Positions 44,625 through 54,772 of a stretch of 64,000 bases of DNA are shown piece by piece. Source of the DNA: Pseudomonas eutrophicaquae (GTDB lineage: Bacteria > Pseudomonadota > Gammaproteobacteria > Pseudomonadales > Pseudomonadaceae); NCBI RefSeq assembly GCF_023544715.1, contig NZ_JAMJEZ010000007.1:1-64000 (forward strand), read 5' to 3'. The position numbers were made by a program, and so were the translations under genes. The number at the start of each line of letters is the position of its first letter. Positions within the stretch are counted from its first letter, which is position 1. The notes under the pieces were generated by a model, which did no database searches, was not told where the DNA came from, and was given only the letters and a program-made list of their open reading frames with translations.

Positions 44625-45632
44625 ATGCTGCGCATTGCCATCAACGGTTACGGACGCATCGGGCGGGCGATCGTGCGCGCCCTGTTCCAGAAAGGGCTCA
44701 GCGAGCGCATCCAGATCGTAGCCATCAACGATCTGGGCAGCCACGCCACCCTCGCCCACCTCACCCGTTTCGACTCGACTTTCGGGCGCTTCCCGGGCGA
44801 AGTGCGTCTGGATGGCGAGTACCTGCAGGTCGGTGGGCAGCGCGTGCGCCTGTTGCAGGAGCCGGATCCGCAGCGCCTGCCGTGGGCTGAGCTGGGCGTC
44901 GATCTGGTACTGGAGTGCAGCGGCAAGTTCAAGAAGCACGAGCAGGCCGAACAGCATCTGGCGGCCGGGGCCGTGCGCGTGCTGCTCAGCCACCCGCTGG
45001 AAAGTGCTGATCTGACCGTGGTCTATGGCGTCAATCATCAGCAGCTGGGCGCCGCGCAGCGCATCGTCTCCAACGGCTCCTGCACCACCAACTGCCTGGC
45101 CCCGCTGGCCAAGGCCCTGCACGAGAGCGTCGGCATCCGTCAGGGGCTGATCAACACCGTGCACGCCTACACCAACGATCAGAACCTGCTCGACCAGAAC
45201 CACAAGGACCTGTACCGGGCGCGTGCGGCGGCGCTGTCGATCATCCCGACCAGCACCGGCGCGGCCAAGACCATCGGTCTGGTGCTGCCTGCCCTTGAAG
45301 GGCGTCTGGACGGTCTGGCGGTGCGCGTGCCGACACCCACCGTCTCCCTGCTCGATCTGACCTTCACCGCCGAGCGCCCGACCAGCCGCGAGCAGATCAA
45401 TGCCGCCTTGGAGGCCGCCAGCGCGCAGATGCCCGCCGGGGTGATGAGCTGCAACAGCCTGCCGCTGGTTTCCAGTGACTTCACCGGGGATCCGGCGTCC
45501 TGCATCGTCGATCTGACCCAGACCCGCGTGCAGGGCGAGCTGGTCAAGGTACTGGCCTGGTACGACAACGAATGGGCGTTCTCCGAGCGCATGCTCGATG
45601 TGGCCCTCTACTGGCAGTCCTGCCAGGGCTGA
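44625..45632 (+). CDS. gap: Glyceraldehyde-3-phosphate dehydrogenase, type I (divergent)
   Basis: This enzyme converts glyceraldehyde-3-phosphate, NAD+ and phosphate to 1,3-bisphosphoglycerate. The NAD-binding GYGRIGR is at residues 8-14, and D36 (INDLG) favours NAD+ over NADP+. The catalytic C153 lies in SNGSCTTNC, where nearly all homologues have SNASCTTNC. H180 is in NTVHAYTNDQ. The sequence also shows traits near erythrose-4-phosphate dehydrogenase (GYGRIGRxxxRALF), but the TNDQN and TGAAKTIGLVLP stretches are GAPDH-like. AGGAGA precedes ATG 44625. It ends at a bidirectional terminator. Confidence 0.85.
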   Translation: MLRIAINGYGRIGRAIVRALFQKGLSERIQIVAINDLGSHATLAHLTRFDSTFGRFPGEVRLDGEYLQVGGQRVRLLQEPDPQRLPWAELGVDLVLECSGKFKKHEQAEQHLAAGAVRVLLSHPLESADLTVVYGVNHQQLGAAQRIVSNGSCTTNCLAPLAKALHESVGIRQGLINTVHAYTNDQNLLDQNHKDLYRARAAALSIIPTSTGAAKTIGLVLPALEGRLDGLAVRVPTPTVSLLDLTFTAERPTSREQINAALEAASAQMPAGVMSCNSLPLVSSDFTGDPASCIVDLTQTRVQGELVKVLAWYDNEWAFSERMLDVALYWQSCQG

Positions 45633-45637
45633 CGTGT

Positions 45638-45663
45638 TGCCGACCGCGCCCGCGCGGTCGGCA
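45638..45663. terminator. Bidirectional terminator between gap and mnhG
   Basis: A perfect 12-bp inverted repeat, TGCCGACCGCGC (45638-45649) with GCGCGGTCGGCA (45652-45663), lies between the convergent gap and antiporter genes. Only two bases separate the arms, so a four-base loop would form. There is no T-tract. Confidence 0.65.
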
Positions 45664-45665
45664 GC

Positions 45666-46001
45666 TCACTGCTCCCAGGGCCGCCCGCGGGTATTGCGGT
45701 GCAGGCGCAGCTTGAGCTGCATGGCCGCGCGGGCCAGCATCTGCGCACTGACCGGTGCGGTGATGAACAGGAACAGGGTCAGCAGCAGTTCATGCACGCT
45801 GAGGGCGCCGTCGCGGTAACTGAAGTGAATCAGCGAGGCCAGCGCCATGCTACCCACCCCGAGCGTGGTGGCCTTGGTCGGGCCGTGCAGGCGGGTATAG
45901 AAGTCCGGCAGACGGTACAGGCCAATCGAGCCGATCAGCGCAAACAGGCTGCCGGTCAGCAGGAGAAAGGCCACCAGCGCCTCGATCCAGGGTGCAAGCA
46001 T
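45666..46001 (-). CDS. mnhG: Na+/H+ antiporter (Mrp/Sha) subunit G
   Basis: This is the small membrane subunit of the multi-subunit cation/proton antiporter. The 111-residue protein has about three hydrophobic helices and the MnhG/PhaG motif GLYRLPDFYTRLHGPTKATTLG. ATG 46001 is ten bases after the mnhF stop. It is the last gene of the six-gene operon and ends at the terminator shared with gap. Confidence 0.92.
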   Translation of the reverse strand: MLAPWIEALVAFLLLTGSLFALIGSIGLYRLPDFYTRLHGPTKATTLGVGSMALASLIHFSYRDGALSVHELLLTLFLFITAPVSAQMLARAAMQLKLRLHRNTRGRPWEQ

Positions 46002-46011
46002 CACAGCCTCC

Positions 46012-46281
46012 TCATTCGATGATGTCGCCGCGCAGCAGGTACTTGCAGACCGCCACGGTCCCGACAAAGCCCATGACCGCAATCAGCAGCGCCGCCTCAA
46101 AGAACAGCGACGAGCCGAGCCACAGGCCGAACAGCACCAACAGCGCCAGCGACAGGATGTACAGGGTATCCAGCGCCAGGATGCGGTCGGGCAGATCCGG
46201 CCCCTTGATCAGGCGCAGGGTGGTCAGCAGCATCGACAGGCCGAGCAGGCCCATGCACAGCGGAATCACCTGGTCGAGCAT
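46012..46281 (-). CDS. mnhF: Na+/H+ antiporter (Mrp/Sha) subunit F
   Basis: This 89-residue protein with three helices has the MnhF/PhaF-typical RLIKGPDLPDRILALDTL motif and the helix-3 stretch EAALLIAVMGFVGTVAVCKYL. It overlaps the end of mnhE by 16 bp. It is a required structural subunit of the antiporter complex in the inner membrane. Confidence 0.92.
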   Translation of the reverse strand: MLDQVIPLCMGLLGLSMLLTTLRLIKGPDLPDRILALDTLYILSLALLVLFGLWLGSSLFFEAALLIAVMGFVGTVAVCKYLLRGDIIE

Positions 46282-46766
46282 GCAAAGATCTCCTTGAGCG
46301 GTGCCTCGTAACGCTGTTTGATCGACTGAATCAGCGCCGCCTCGTCATCGACATCCAGACCATGCACCAGCAGAGTGCGATGATCCGCCGAGAGATCGGC
46401 CGACACCGTGCCGGGCGTCAGGCTGACCACGCAGGCCAGTACAGTGAGCAGCATCTGGTCATCCAGATCCATCGGCACCTCGACGAAGGCCGGGCGCAGT
46501 GCAAAACGTGGGCCGAGAATCCGCCGCGCCACCTGAAAATTGGCCACCACGATGTCACCCAGCACCAGCGCCACAAAGCCCAGCAGTCGCCGCGGGCTGC
46601 GCAGCGCCGGCGTCGCCGGCCAGAAGGGACGCACCAGCCAGGCGATGCCCCAGCCGAGAAAGGCGCCCAGCAACCAGTGCCCGGGGCTGAAGTCATTGAC
46701 CAGCAGCAGCCAGACCAGCAGCAGGAACAGACTGAGCAGCGGATAAGGAAGCAGACGGGATCTCAT
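46266..46766 (-). CDS. mnhE: Na+/H+ antiporter (Mrp/Sha) subunit E
   Basis: This 166-residue protein has two N-terminal hydrophobic helices (LLSLFLLLVWLLLVNDFSPGHWLLGAFLGWGIAW), followed by the MnhE cytoplasmic domain (VALTPGTVS-like LTPGTVSADLSADHRTLLVHGLDV). Its start shares one base with the mnhD stop, and it overlaps mnhF downstream. Confidence 0.92.
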   Translation of the reverse strand: MRSRLLPYPLLSLFLLLVWLLLVNDFSPGHWLLGAFLGWGIAWLVRPFWPATPALRSPRRLLGFVALVLGDIVVANFQVARRILGPRFALRPAFVEVPMDLDDQMLLTVLACVVSLTPGTVSADLSADHRTLLVHGLDVDDEAALIQSIKQRYEAPLKEIFACSTR

Positions 46767-48274
46767 CAGCGCGGCCCTCCCGGCAGGATGTGCTGCTGAT
46801 ACAGCTCGACGGCTCGCAACTGCTCGGCGGTGGCTTCCAGATAGCCGCTCAGCGGCTGAGCCACCACGACCAGCAGCGGACTGAGGGCCAGCAGCGCCGC
46901 GCAGGCCAGCAGGCGACCGTGATCACGCTCGGCCGAGCCCATCATCACTCGCCCGGCCCGCCAGAACAGCACACTGCCCGCCCGGCTCAGCGCCACCAGA
47001 CTGCCGAGGCTGCCCAACAGCAGCACCGGCCACAGCCACAGCGCCTCACGGCTGCCCGCCGCGGCATCCAGCAGCAGCAGCTTGGCGAAGAAGCCCGACA
47101 GAGGCGGCAGGCCCGCCATGCCGATCGCACCAATAAAGAACAGCCCACCCAGCAGCTGCGGCTGCAGCAACGCCGGCCCGGCCTCCAGGCGAGTGCCCTT
47201 GCCGCCGCGCTGGCGGGCAATCAGATCAGCCAGCAGGAACATCCCGGCCGTGACCCAGGTGCTGTGCATCAGGTAATAGAGCGTCGCAACCAGCGCCTGC
47301 GAATTGCCCAGCGCCACGCCAGCCAGCAGGGTGCCCACCGAGACGATCACCAGGTACGCCAGCAGCAGGTGCAGGCTGCTCGCCGCCAGCGCGCCGATCA
47401 CCCCCAGCAGCAGGGTCAGGAGCGACAGCGGCCACAGCCACGGCTCGAGCAGCTCGGTCAGAAGGCCCGCCTCAATGCCAAACACCATAGTAGAGACCCG
47501 CAGGATCGCGTAGACCCCCACCTTGGTCATGATCGCAAACAGCGCCGCCACCGGCGCCGTGGCCGCGGCATAGGCGCGCGGCAGCCAGAAATACAGCGGC
47601 AGGATCGCAGCCTTGAGGCCGAACACCAGCAGCAGCAGCAGACCGGCGGCGCCCAGCAGTGGTGCCTGATCGTAGCTGGCGTTGGCCACTTCACGGGCCA
47701 GATCCGCCATGTTCAGGGTACCGGCGATGCCATAGATCGGCCCGAGGGCAATCAGGAACAGCGACGAGCCCAGCAGGTTGAGCAGCACATAATGCAGCCC
47801 GGCCCGCACCCGCTCGGCCCCGCCGCCATGCAGCAGCAAGGCGTAGGAGGCGATCAGCAGGATCTCGAAGAACACGAACAGGTTGAACAGATCACCGGTC
47901 AGGAACGCCCCGTTGATGCCCATCAGCTGGAACTGGAACAGCGCATGGAAGCCCGGCCCGCGGGCGTCATCGCCGCGCACCGCATAGCCCAGCGCCAGCA
48001 CCGCGAGCAGCGCGGTGACCAGCAGCATCAGCGCACTGAGGCGATCGAGCACCAGCACGATGCCAAACGGCGCCACCCAGTTGCCCAGCGCATACACCTG
48101 CAACAGACCCAGATGGGCTTCGGCCACCAGCCACAGCGCCAGCGGCAACAGCGCCAGGGTCGCCAGCAGCGCCAGGGTGCGCTGCATGCCCTCGCTCAGC
48201 CAGCGGCCGCTCACCAGCAGCAGGCTGCCAACGAACATTGGCAGCAGGATCGGCAGGATCAGCAGGTGATTCAT
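46766..48274 (-). CDS. mnhD: Na+/H+ antiporter (Mrp/Sha) subunit D
   Basis: This is a large subunit of 502 residues related to respiratory complex I NuoL/M/N proton channels, with about fourteen helices. Typical segments are FVFFEILLIASYALLLHGG, containing the conserved channel Glu, GLKAAILPLYFWLPRAYAAATAPVAALFA with the conserved Lys and Pro, and GLPPLSGFFAKLLLL. It starts with a 4-bp overlap with mnhC. Together with subunit A it is thought to carry the ion-translocating pathway. Confidence 0.95.
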   Translation of the reverse strand: MNHLLILPILLPMFVGSLLLVSGRWLSEGMQRTLALLATLALLPLALWLVAEAHLGLLQVYALGNWVAPFGIVLVLDRLSALMLLVTALLAVLALGYAVRGDDARGPGFHALFQFQLMGINGAFLTGDLFNLFVFFEILLIASYALLLHGGGAERVRAGLHYVLLNLLGSSLFLIALGPIYGIAGTLNMADLAREVANASYDQAPLLGAAGLLLLLVFGLKAAILPLYFWLPRAYAAATAPVAALFAIMTKVGVYAILRVSTMVFGIEAGLLTELLEPWLWPLSLLTLLLGVIGALAASSLHLLLAYLVIVSVGTLLAGVALGNSQALVATLYYLMHSTWVTAGMFLLADLIARQRGGKGTRLEAGPALLQPQLLGGLFFIGAIGMAGLPPLSGFFAKLLLLDAAAGSREALWLWPVLLLGSLGSLVALSRAGSVLFWRAGRVMMGSAERDHGRLLACAALLALSPLLVVVAQPLSGYLEATAEQLRAVELYQQHILPGGPR

Positions 48275-48600
48275 CGCTTGCGCTCCTGACCGTCCACGTG
48301 ATCGGTGCGCAGCTCCGCCAGGCTACGCAGTGCCAGCACCACCACAAAGGCGGTCATGGCAAAGCTGATGACGATGGCGGTGAGTACCAGCGCCTGGGGC
48401 AGCGGGTCGGTGTAACGCTCGCTCTGACCGATGATGGCCGGAATCCCGCTGGACAGACGGCCCATGGCCAGCAGGAACAGGTTGACCGCGTAGGAAATCA
48501 GCGTCAGTCCCATCACCACCGGGAAGGTGCGCGCGCGCAGCAGCAGGTAGATCCCGCAGGCAGTGAGAATGCCCAGCGTCAGGGCAAATAGCAGCTCCAT
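48271..48600 (-). CDS. mnhC: Na+/H+ antiporter (Mrp/Sha) subunit C
   Basis: This 109-residue NuoK-like subunit has three helices (LLFALTLGILTACGIYLLLRA; VMGLTLISYAVNLFLLAMG; PQALVLTAIVISFAMTAFVVVLAL). The family motif DPLPQALVLTAIVI is intact. It overlaps subunit A by one base and subunit D by four. Confidence 0.94.
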   Translation of the reverse strand: MELLFALTLGILTACGIYLLLRARTFPVVMGLTLISYAVNLFLLAMGRLSSGIPAIIGQSERYTDPLPQALVLTAIVISFAMTAFVVVLALRSLAELRTDHVDGQERKR

Positions 48601-51398
48601 CAGTGCAGCTCCTTGGCGTCATCGTGGCGGGTCAGCCGACCCAGGTTGGCCAGGATCAGCAGGGTCGAACCGACCACCGTCAGGTAGACGCCCAGATCGA
48701 ACAACATGGCCGTCGCCAGCTCGAACTCGCCCACCAGCGGCAGGTGAAAATGACCGAACGAAGAGGTCAGGAACGGATAGCCAAAGGCCCAGCTGCCCAG
48801 CCCGGTAAGACCGGCGATCAGCACCCCCGCCCCCGCCATGCTGCGATAGTCCAGCGGCAGACGCGCATGGATCCAGCTCGCCCCGCTGGCGATGTACTGC
48901 AGGATCAGCGCCACCGCGGTGATCAGCCCGGCAATGAAGCCGCCGCCCGGCAGGTTGTGCCCGCGCAGGAAGATGAACACCGACACCAGCAGGGCCAGCG
49001 GCAGCAGCACCCGCGACAGCATGGCCAGTATCAGCGAATGCCCATCGCGCGCCCAGGGGCGACCCAGCGGATCCTCGGTCGGCGTCGGCAGGCGCATGCC
49101 CTGCAGCAGGGCAAAGATCCCCAGCCCCGCCAGCGCCAGTACGCTGATCTCGCCCAGGGTATCGAAGCCGCGGAAATCGACGAGGATCACGTTGACCACG
49201 TTGGTTCCGCCACCGCCCGGTACGCTGTTGTCGAGGAAGAAGCCGGCAATGCTGTGGTACGGACGGGTCAGCACGGCAAAGGTCAGCAGGGCCATCACCC
49301 CGCCTCCGGCCAGCGCCAGTACAAAGTCACGCAAGCTGCGCAGGCTGCTGGTTTCGGACGGCGTCTGCGCCGGCAGGAAATACAGCGCCAGCATCAGGAG
49401 GATCACCGTGACCACCTCCACCGACAGCTGAGTGAGGGCCAGATCCGGTGCCGAGAAGCGCACGAACGCCAGTGAAACCAGCAGACCGACCACGCTGAGC
49501 ATCACCAGTGCCACCAAGCGCTGACGATGCAGGGCCACACTCAGCAGCGCCATCACGCACAGCAGCACCAGCCCCAGCGCCGTGACCAGATCAGGCGGGG
49601 TCTGCGCCACGGTACCGGCCAGGGTGGGCAGATCCCAGATCCCCACCACCACTGCGACCAGCGCGGCGATCAGCATCAGCGCCAGATAGCGCTGCAACGA
49701 GCCGTTCTCCAGGGCGCTGGTGAGGCGCACCGCCAGCGCAACCACCTGGCGCACCGCCATCTCGAACACGGCCTTGGCGTCCATGTCCGGCAGCCCTGCA
49801 TACCAGTGGAACAGCGGACGCCGGCAGGCGTAGACCAGGATGCCGCCCAGCAGGGCGATCACGCTCATCAGCAGCGGCAGGTTGAAGCCATGCCAGATCG
49901 ACAGGCTGTAGACCGGCGGCGTTGCCCCGAGGGTAGCGGTGGCCGCGGCGTGCAGCAGTCCGGCCACGCTCAGGCCCGGCAGTACGCCGACCAGTACGCA
50001 GAGGAAGACCAGAATCTCCACCGGCACCTTCATGTAGCGCGGCGGCTCATGGGGCGGATACTTGGGCAGGTTGACCGGCTCACCGTTAAAGAACACGTCA
50101 TGAATGAAGCGCAGCGAGTAGGCCACGGAGAACACCGCCGCCAGGGTCGCCGCGGCCGGGATCAGCCAGTAGAAGCTGCCCAGCAGGTGGTGCTCGAAGG
50201 CCAGGGTCTCGCCGAAGAACATCTCCTTGCTGAGAAAGCCATTGAGTAGCGGCACCCCGGCCATCGCCGAGGAGGCGACCATCGCCAACGCCGCGGTATG
50301 CGGCATGTACTTCCACATGCCGTTGATTCGTCGCATGTCGCGGCTGCCGGTCTCGTGATCGATGATCCCCGCGGCCATGAACAGGGAAGCCTTGAAGGTC
50401 GCGTGGTTGATGATGTGGAAGATCGCTGCCACCGCTGCCAGCGGGGTGTCGAGGCCGAACAGCAGGGTGATCAGGCCAAGGTGGCTGATGGTCGAGAAGG
50501 CCAGCAGGCCCTTGAGGTCATGCTGGAACAGCGCCATCAGCGCGCCAACCAGCAGGGTCGCCAGGCCGGCCAGGCTGACGATGTAGAACCACCAGTCCGA
50601 GCCGGACAGCACCGGGTACAGCCGCGCCAGCAGGAACACCCCGGCCTTGACCATGGTCGCCGAGTGCAGATAAGCCGACACTGGAGTCGGTGCCGCCATC
50701 GCGTGGGGCAGCCAGAAATGGAAAGGGAACTGCGCCGACTTGGTGAATACGCCCAGCAGAATCAGGCAGAGCACCAGCGGATATAGCTCATGATTGCGAA
50801 TGAAGTGTCCGGCGGCCAATACCTCGGACAGCTCGAAACTGCCGACCAGATGCCCCAGCAGCAGCACCCCGGCGAGCAGCGCCAGGCCACCCGCGCCGGT
50901 CACGGTCAGCGCCATGCGCGCGCCACGCCGCGCATCCGAGCGATGCCCCCAGAAGCCGATCAACAGGAAGGATGACAGGCTGGTCAGCTCCCAGAACACC
51001 ATCATCAGCAGCAGGTTTTCCGACAGCACCACACCAAGCATGGCGCCCATGAACAGCAGCAGGAAGGCATAAAAACGCCCCGCTGCTTCCTGTTTGCTCA
51101 GGTAATAGCGGGCGTAGAGGATGACCAGAAGGCCGATGCCGAGGATCAGCAGGGCAAACAGGAAGGCCAGCCCGTCCAGACGCAGGCTGAAATTCAGTCC
51201 AAGGCTTGGCAGCCACTCCCATTTGAGCCGCAGCACCTCGCCGCCAAATACCCGGCTGCGCTCGCCGAGCAGCAGACCCAGACCGATCAGCGGCGCCAGT
51301 GCGGTGGCGGCAGCGCATAGCGAGCGGCCGTAACGCTCGGTCACAAGCGGCAGCAGCGTACCCAGCAGCGGTAGCGCAATCAGCAGCGCAAGCGTCAT
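48600..51398 (-). CDS. mnhA: Na+/H+ antiporter (Mrp/Sha) fused subunit A/B
   Basis: This 932-residue protein fuses the NuoL-like subunit A with the MnhB domain. The first ~770 residues hold the antiporter core ([71 protein letters not shown]). The C-terminal ~150 residues are the B domain ([37 protein letters not shown]). Fused A/B followed by C-G defines the six-gene group of these antiporters, as in P. aeruginosa sha/pha. AAGGGG precedes ATG 51398. The 200 bases upstream up to the slyB-like terminator should hold the operon promoter, but no clear motif was found. Confidence 0.95.
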   Translation of the reverse strand: MTLALLIALPLLGTLLPLVTERYGRSLCAAATALAPLIGLGLLLGERSRVFGGEVLRLKWEWLPSLGLNFSLRLDGLAFLFALLILGIGLLVILYARYYLSKQEAAGRFYAFLLLFMGAMLGVVLSENLLLMMVFWELTSLSSFLLIGFWGHRSDARRGARMALTVTGAGGLALLAGVLLLGHLVGSFELSEVLAAGHFIRNHELYPLVLCLILLGVFTKSAQFPFHFWLPHAMAAPTPVSAYLHSATMVKAGVFLLARLYPVLSGSDWWFYIVSLAGLATLLVGALMALFQHDLKGLLAFSTISHLGLITLLFGLDTPLAAVAAIFHIINHATFKASLFMAAGIIDHETGSRDMRRINGMWKYMPHTAALAMVASSAMAGVPLLNGFLSKEMFFGETLAFEHHLLGSFYWLIPAAATLAAVFSVAYSLRFIHDVFFNGEPVNLPKYPPHEPPRYMKVPVEILVFLCVLVGVLPGLSVAGLLHAAATATLGATPPVYSLSIWHGFNLPLLMSVIALLGGILVYACRRPLFHWYAGLPDMDAKAVFEMAVRQVVALAVRLTSALENGSLQRYLALMLIAALVAVVVGIWDLPTLAGTVAQTPPDLVTALGLVLLCVMALLSVALHRQRLVALVMLSVVGLLVSLAFVRFSAPDLALTQLSVEVVTVILLMLALYFLPAQTPSETSSLRSLRDFVLALAGGGVMALLTFAVLTRPYHSIAGFFLDNSVPGGGGTNVVNVILVDFRGFDTLGEISVLALAGLGIFALLQGMRLPTPTEDPLGRPWARDGHSLILAMLSRVLLPLALLVSVFIFLRGHNLPGGGFIAGLITAVALILQYIASGASWIHARLPLDYRSMAGAGVLIAGLTGLGSWAFGYPFLTSSFGHFHLPLVGEFELATAMLFDLGVYLTVVGSTLLILANLGRLTRHDDAKELH

Positions 51399-51596
51399 TG
51401 AAATCCCCTTGAGTCGTCTTCGCCGCCCGTGGTGGAAGCGGCTGTGGCTGTCATCTGCAGCCTTACAAGATTCATGCCTGACCCCGAATACGGCGCGTAC
51501 AAAGCTGCCGATTCAGGCCATCACGACTGAAACGATGCGCAGCATATAACCAGAGGCTGCACCGGGATGCGATTAAATCTTTGCAAAGGTTTTAAT

Positions 51597-51641
51597 GAAA
51601 AAGGCTATCGACCCACCCCGATGGAGCAGAATCGATAGCCT
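51597..51641 (-). terminator. Rho-independent terminator after the SlyB-like gene
   Basis: Read on the minus strand, AGGCTATCGA (51641-51632) pairs perfectly with TCGATAGCCT (51611-51602) around a 20-base loop and is followed by TTTTT (51602-51598). It closes the pdxH-slyB side and insulates the antiporter promoter. Confidence 0.85.
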
Positions 51642-51647
51642 GATGCC

Positions 51648-52109
51648 TTAATGGGCGACGCGGCTGGTGCCGTTGACGGTCAGGATGCGCACCCGCTCAC
51701 CAACCCGGAAGATCTGGTTGGGGCTGACTTCCTGCACATAGGCGCGCATCACCCCATCGTCCTCACGCACGGTGATTTCTACGCCTTGCGTGCGGGTCAT
51801 CCCCTCCTCGGCTGCCGCACCCAGCAGGCCACCGGCCACGGCACCGATCACCGCAGCCACGGCACTGCCGCGCCCGCCGCCGATGGTGCTGCCACCGATT
51901 CCGCCGACGATGGCCCCCGCACCGCCACCGATCGGGGTCTTGGTGCCCTCGATCTGTACCGGGCGCAGCGACACGATGGTGCCGGTACGCACCGTTTGCA
52001 CCTGACGGGCCTCCTCGCGGGAGTAGGTCTGCCCGTCGAGGGTCGAGGCACACCCGGTCACCCCCAGCAGGGCGATGGCGAGCGTGGAGAACAGGGCTGT
52101 CTTGCGCAT
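51648..52109 (-). CDS. slyB: SlyB-like glycine-zipper outer-membrane lipoprotein
   Basis: This 153-residue lipoprotein has lipobox GVTGC (IALLGVTGCAS). The middle is a glycine-zipper segment (GGGAGAIVGGIGGSTIGGGRGSAVAAVIGAVAGGLLGAA), and the C-terminus is a small beta domain (GVEITVREDDGVMRAYVQEV...FRVGERVRIL). SlyB proteins stabilise outer-membrane proteins under stress. Two ATGs are in frame; GAGGAA is only two bases from 52115 but eight bases from 52109, so the latter (MRKTALF) is preferred. A strong terminator follows. Confidence 0.85.
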   Translation of the reverse strand: MRKTALFSTLAIALLGVTGCASTLDGQTYSREEARQVQTVRTGTIVSLRPVQIEGTKTPIGGGAGAIVGGIGGSTIGGGRGSAVAAVIGAVAGGLLGAAAEEGMTRTQGVEITVREDDGVMRAYVQEVSPNQIFRVGERVRILTVNGTSRVAH

Positions 52110-52159
52110 GGTCATTTCCTCAAGTTAGCGGATCACAAGACCACTGTAGACGGTCGCGA

Positions 52160-52807
52160 TCAGGGTGCCAGACGCTGGCGCTGCCAGTGGCCGTCCTGCA
52201 GACGGTAGTCGAGACGATCGTGCAGGCGGCTCGGCCGGCCCTGCCAGAATTCGATGCGCTCCGGCACCAGGCGGTAGCCGCCCCAGTGCTCGGGGCAATG
52301 CGGCGCGCTGTCCATGAAGCGCTGGCGAGTCTGCTCAAGCAGCTGCTCCAGCGCCGCGCGATCGGCAATCACCCGGCTCTGCGGTGAAGCCCAGGCGCCT
52401 AGGCGACTGCCCAGCGGGCGCACCTGGAAGTAGGCATCCGACTCCACCGGCGTCACCCGCTCCACCCGGCCCTCGATCCGCACCTGACGCTCAAGTCCCG
52501 GCCAGAAAAAGGTCATCGCGGCGGCTGGATTGGCCTGCAGCTGGCAGCCCTTGTCACTGTCGTAGTTGGTGAAGAAGGTAAAGCCGCGAGCATCCAGCGC
52601 CTTGAGCAGCAGGACCCGGCAGTGCGGCTGCCCGCCCGCATCGACCGTCGCCAGCATCATCGCGTTGGCTTCTACCGGCGGCTGCTCGGTGGCCACCGCC
52701 TCGGCAAACCACTGATGGAACAGGGCGAACGGCTCGGCCGGCGCCTGGGCCTCACTCAGCCCGTCACGGGTATAGTCGCGACGCATGTCGGCCAGTGACT
52801 GATTCAT
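52160..52807 (-). CDS. pdxH: Pyridoxine/pyridoxamine 5'-phosphate oxidase
   Basis: PdxH is an FMN enzyme that oxidises PNP or PMP to pyridoxal 5'-phosphate. Typical stretches are [55 protein letters not shown] and the C-terminal [20 protein letters not shown]. Length is 215 residues. The open frame starts at GTG 52810, but AAGGAG is seven bases before ATG 52807, so ATG was chosen. Confidence 0.97.
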   Translation of the reverse strand: MNQSLADMRRDYTRDGLSEAQAPAEPFALFHQWFAEAVATEQPPVEANAMMLATVDAGGQPHCRVLLLKALDARGFTFFTNYDSDKGCQLQANPAAAMTFFWPGLERQVRIEGRVERVTPVESDAYFQVRPLGSRLGAWASPQSRVIADRAALEQLLEQTRQRFMDSAPHCPEHWGGYRLVPERIEFWQGRPSRLHDRLDYRLQDGHWQRQRLAP

Positions 52808-52848
52808 CACTCAACTCCTTTTACGAGGGATCGAAAGCCCGGCAGGCC

Positions 52849-53460
52849 TCAGCGCTGCTGCTGGGCGAGCAGGGTCGGCAGGCCGCTGCGCATGGTCAGC
52901 AGCAGCTCGACCCGGCGATTCTGCGCCCGGCCGGCGGCATTCGCGTTACTGGCACGCGGCTGGTCCGCCCCAGCCCCGCGCATCACCAGACGCTCGCCCG
53001 GCAGACCGCTCAGGCGGAAGATTGCCGCCATCGAGCGGGCCCGCTCAAGGCTCAACAGGCGATTGGCCGCGGCATCGCCCCGGCTGTCGGCGTGCCCGAC
53101 GATCAGCACGGCGCTCTCAGGATCGGCGGCCGCCAGCTTGGCGACCTGGGTGAGCGGGCGTAGCGAGACCGGCAGCAGCATCGCGGGACGATCCGGATTG
53201 AAGGCGCGATCCGCCGGGGCAATGATCGCCAGCGCCTCGCCGCGCCGTTCAACACTGAAGGCACTGCCGGTCAGGGCCTTGCGCACGCGCTGCTCGGCAG
53301 CGTCCAGCCAGGCCTTGTCGACCGCCGGGGCCTTGGCCAGCGTCTTCGAGGTGGCGGGCGCCTTCTTTTGACTGACCTCACGCGCCTTGTCACCCGACAA
53401 GGCGCAGCCCGACAGCACGGCACACAGCAGCAGAATGCTCGGTTTCAACACGGACATCAT
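52849..53460 (-). CDS. OmpA-family peptidoglycan-associated lipoprotein
   Basis: This 203-residue protein has a lipoprotein signal (ILLLCAVLSGCALS). The C-terminal OmpA-like domain contains VLIVGHADSRGDAAANRLLSLERARSMAAIF and the NRRVELLL end, which bind peptidoglycan. The region between is Lys/Ala-rich. The start is ATG ATG (53460 or 53457) with GGAAGAAG upstream. It lies between rluB and pdxH on the same strand. The exact role is unknown; it is not Pal, because the length and context differ. Confidence 0.85.
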   Translation of the reverse strand: MMSVLKPSILLLCAVLSGCALSGDKAREVSQKKAPATSKTLAKAPAVDKAWLDAAEQRVRKALTGSAFSVERRGEALAIIAPADRAFNPDRPAMLLPVSLRPLTQVAKLAAADPESAVLIVGHADSRGDAAANRLLSLERARSMAAIFRLSGLPGERLVMRGAGADQPRASNANAAGRAQNRRVELLLTMRSGLPTLLAQQQR

Positions 53461-53522
53461 GATCTTCTTCCCGTATACGCCATCCAGTGAGGGGCGGGCT
53501 GCTTGCGGCCCGCCCGCTGATT

Positions 53523-54647
53523 TCAGCGCCGACGAAAGCCCGGGCGCTGGCCTTCACCGCTCGGCTTGGGCCGGCGCGCGGCGCCAGTGGCCGGCTTGCG
53601 GGGCGAACGCTCGGTCAGGTTCGGCTCGCTGCGCTCCTCGCGCGGCTTGCCAGGGCGCTTGCCGCGCACGTCAGCCGGACGCTCGGCCAGCGGCGTGGCG
53701 ACCGGACGCCCCCGGCCCTCGTCGCGCCCGGAGCGGCCTGCCCGCTCACCGCGCTCACTGCGCTCAGCGCGCCCGCCCCGCCCAGACTCCAGCGGCGCAC
53801 CGGATTTGCGCTGCATGCGCGCCAGCTTCTCGCGGGCCTTGCCCTTCATGTCCGGCAGCGCCAGCGGCCGCAGCCCCACTTCGGCGGCGAGAATATCCAC
53901 CTCGCTCTGACTCATCTCGCGCCAGCGCCCCACAGACAGATCCGCGGTCAGGAACACCGGGCCAAAGCGCACACGCTTCAGACGGCTGACCACCAGCCCC
54001 TGGGATTCCCACAGGCGGCGCACCTCGCGGTTGCGGCCTTCCATCACCACGCAGTGGAACCAGTGGTTGAAGCCATCGCCTTGCGGGGCTTCCTGAATGT
54101 CGGTGAACTTGGCAGGACCATCCTCAAGCATCACGCCGTTCTTGAGGTTGTCGATCATCTCCTCGGTCACCTCGCCACGCACCCGCACCGCGTACTCGCG
54201 GTCCATCTCATAGGAGGGGTGCATCAGGCGGTTGGCCAGTTCACCGTCGGTGGTGAACAGCAGCAGGCCGGTGGTGTTGATGTCCAGACGACCGATGTTG
54301 ATCCAGCGCCCGCTCTTGGCACGCGGCAGACGGTCGAACACGGTCGGACGACCTTCCGGATCAGAGCGGGTGCAGACCTCGCCTTCGGGCTTGTTATAGA
54401 TCAGCACGCGGCGCACCACCTGATCGTCCTCACGGCGCAGCAGGCGTCCATCGAGGGCAATGGCATCGCCTGGCATCACCCGCTGGCCAAGGGTGGCATC
54501 ACTGCCGTTGACCTTGACCCGGCCCTGGCTGATCCAGGCCTCGACATCGCGGCGCGAACCTACGCCCATGCGGGCCAGGACTTTCTGCAGCTTTTCGCCA
54601 GCGGGACGCGGCTCGCTGTGCTCTTCAGGGGACAGGATTTCATTCAT
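53523..54647 (-). CDS. rluB: 23S rRNA pseudouridine(2605) synthase RluB
   Basis: RluB makes pseudouridine 2605 in 23S rRNA. An S4 domain is at about residues 18-65 ([22 protein letters not shown]). The catalytic Asp is D122 in [12 protein letters not shown], with [15 protein letters not shown] downstream. The C-terminal ~90 residues are a basic low-complexity Arg/Lys/Gly/Ser tail common to Pseudomonas RluB. ATG 54647 has GAGGTG upstream; the frame open to 54749 is not coding. Length is 374 residues. Confidence 0.95.
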   Translation of the reverse strand: MNEILSPEEHSEPRPAGEKLQKVLARMGVGSRRDVEAWISQGRVKVNGSDATLGQRVMPGDAIALDGRLLRREDDQVVRRVLIYNKPEGEVCTRSDPEGRPTVFDRLPRAKSGRWINIGRLDINTTGLLLFTTDGELANRLMHPSYEMDREYAVRVRGEVTEEMIDNLKNGVMLEDGPAKFTDIQEAPQGDGFNHWFHCVVMEGRNREVRRLWESQGLVVSRLKRVRFGPVFLTADLSVGRWREMSQSEVDILAAEVGLRPLALPDMKGKAREKLARMQRKSGAPLESGRGGRAERSERGERAGRSGRDEGRGRPVATPLAERPADVRGKRPGKPREERSEPNLTERSPRKPATGAARRPKPSGEGQRPGFRRR

Positions 54648-54686
54648 GGTGGGGCACCTCCCGGTGTGACCGGATGCAAGTCGTGC

Positions 54687-54716
54687 AAAAATTCGTGATC
54701 CGGTTCCTGGAACCGG
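54687..54716 (-). terminator. Possible terminator/attenuator between scpB and rluB
   Basis: On the minus strand CCGGTT (54716-54711) pairs with AACCGG (54705-54700) around a five-base loop. TTTTT lies eight bases further on (54691-54687). This could reduce read-through from scpB into rluB. Confidence 0.4.
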
Positions 54717-54772
54717 GACCGCCGATGATACGCGCAACCACAGGGGCACGCACGCCGGGGCGCTCTGCGGTA

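Noticed and set aside
46790..48289. 499-residue plus-strand frame opposite mnhD
   Set aside because: Extremely Gln/Arg/His-rich, as expected from the complement of Leu/Ala/Gly codons in a membrane protein gene.
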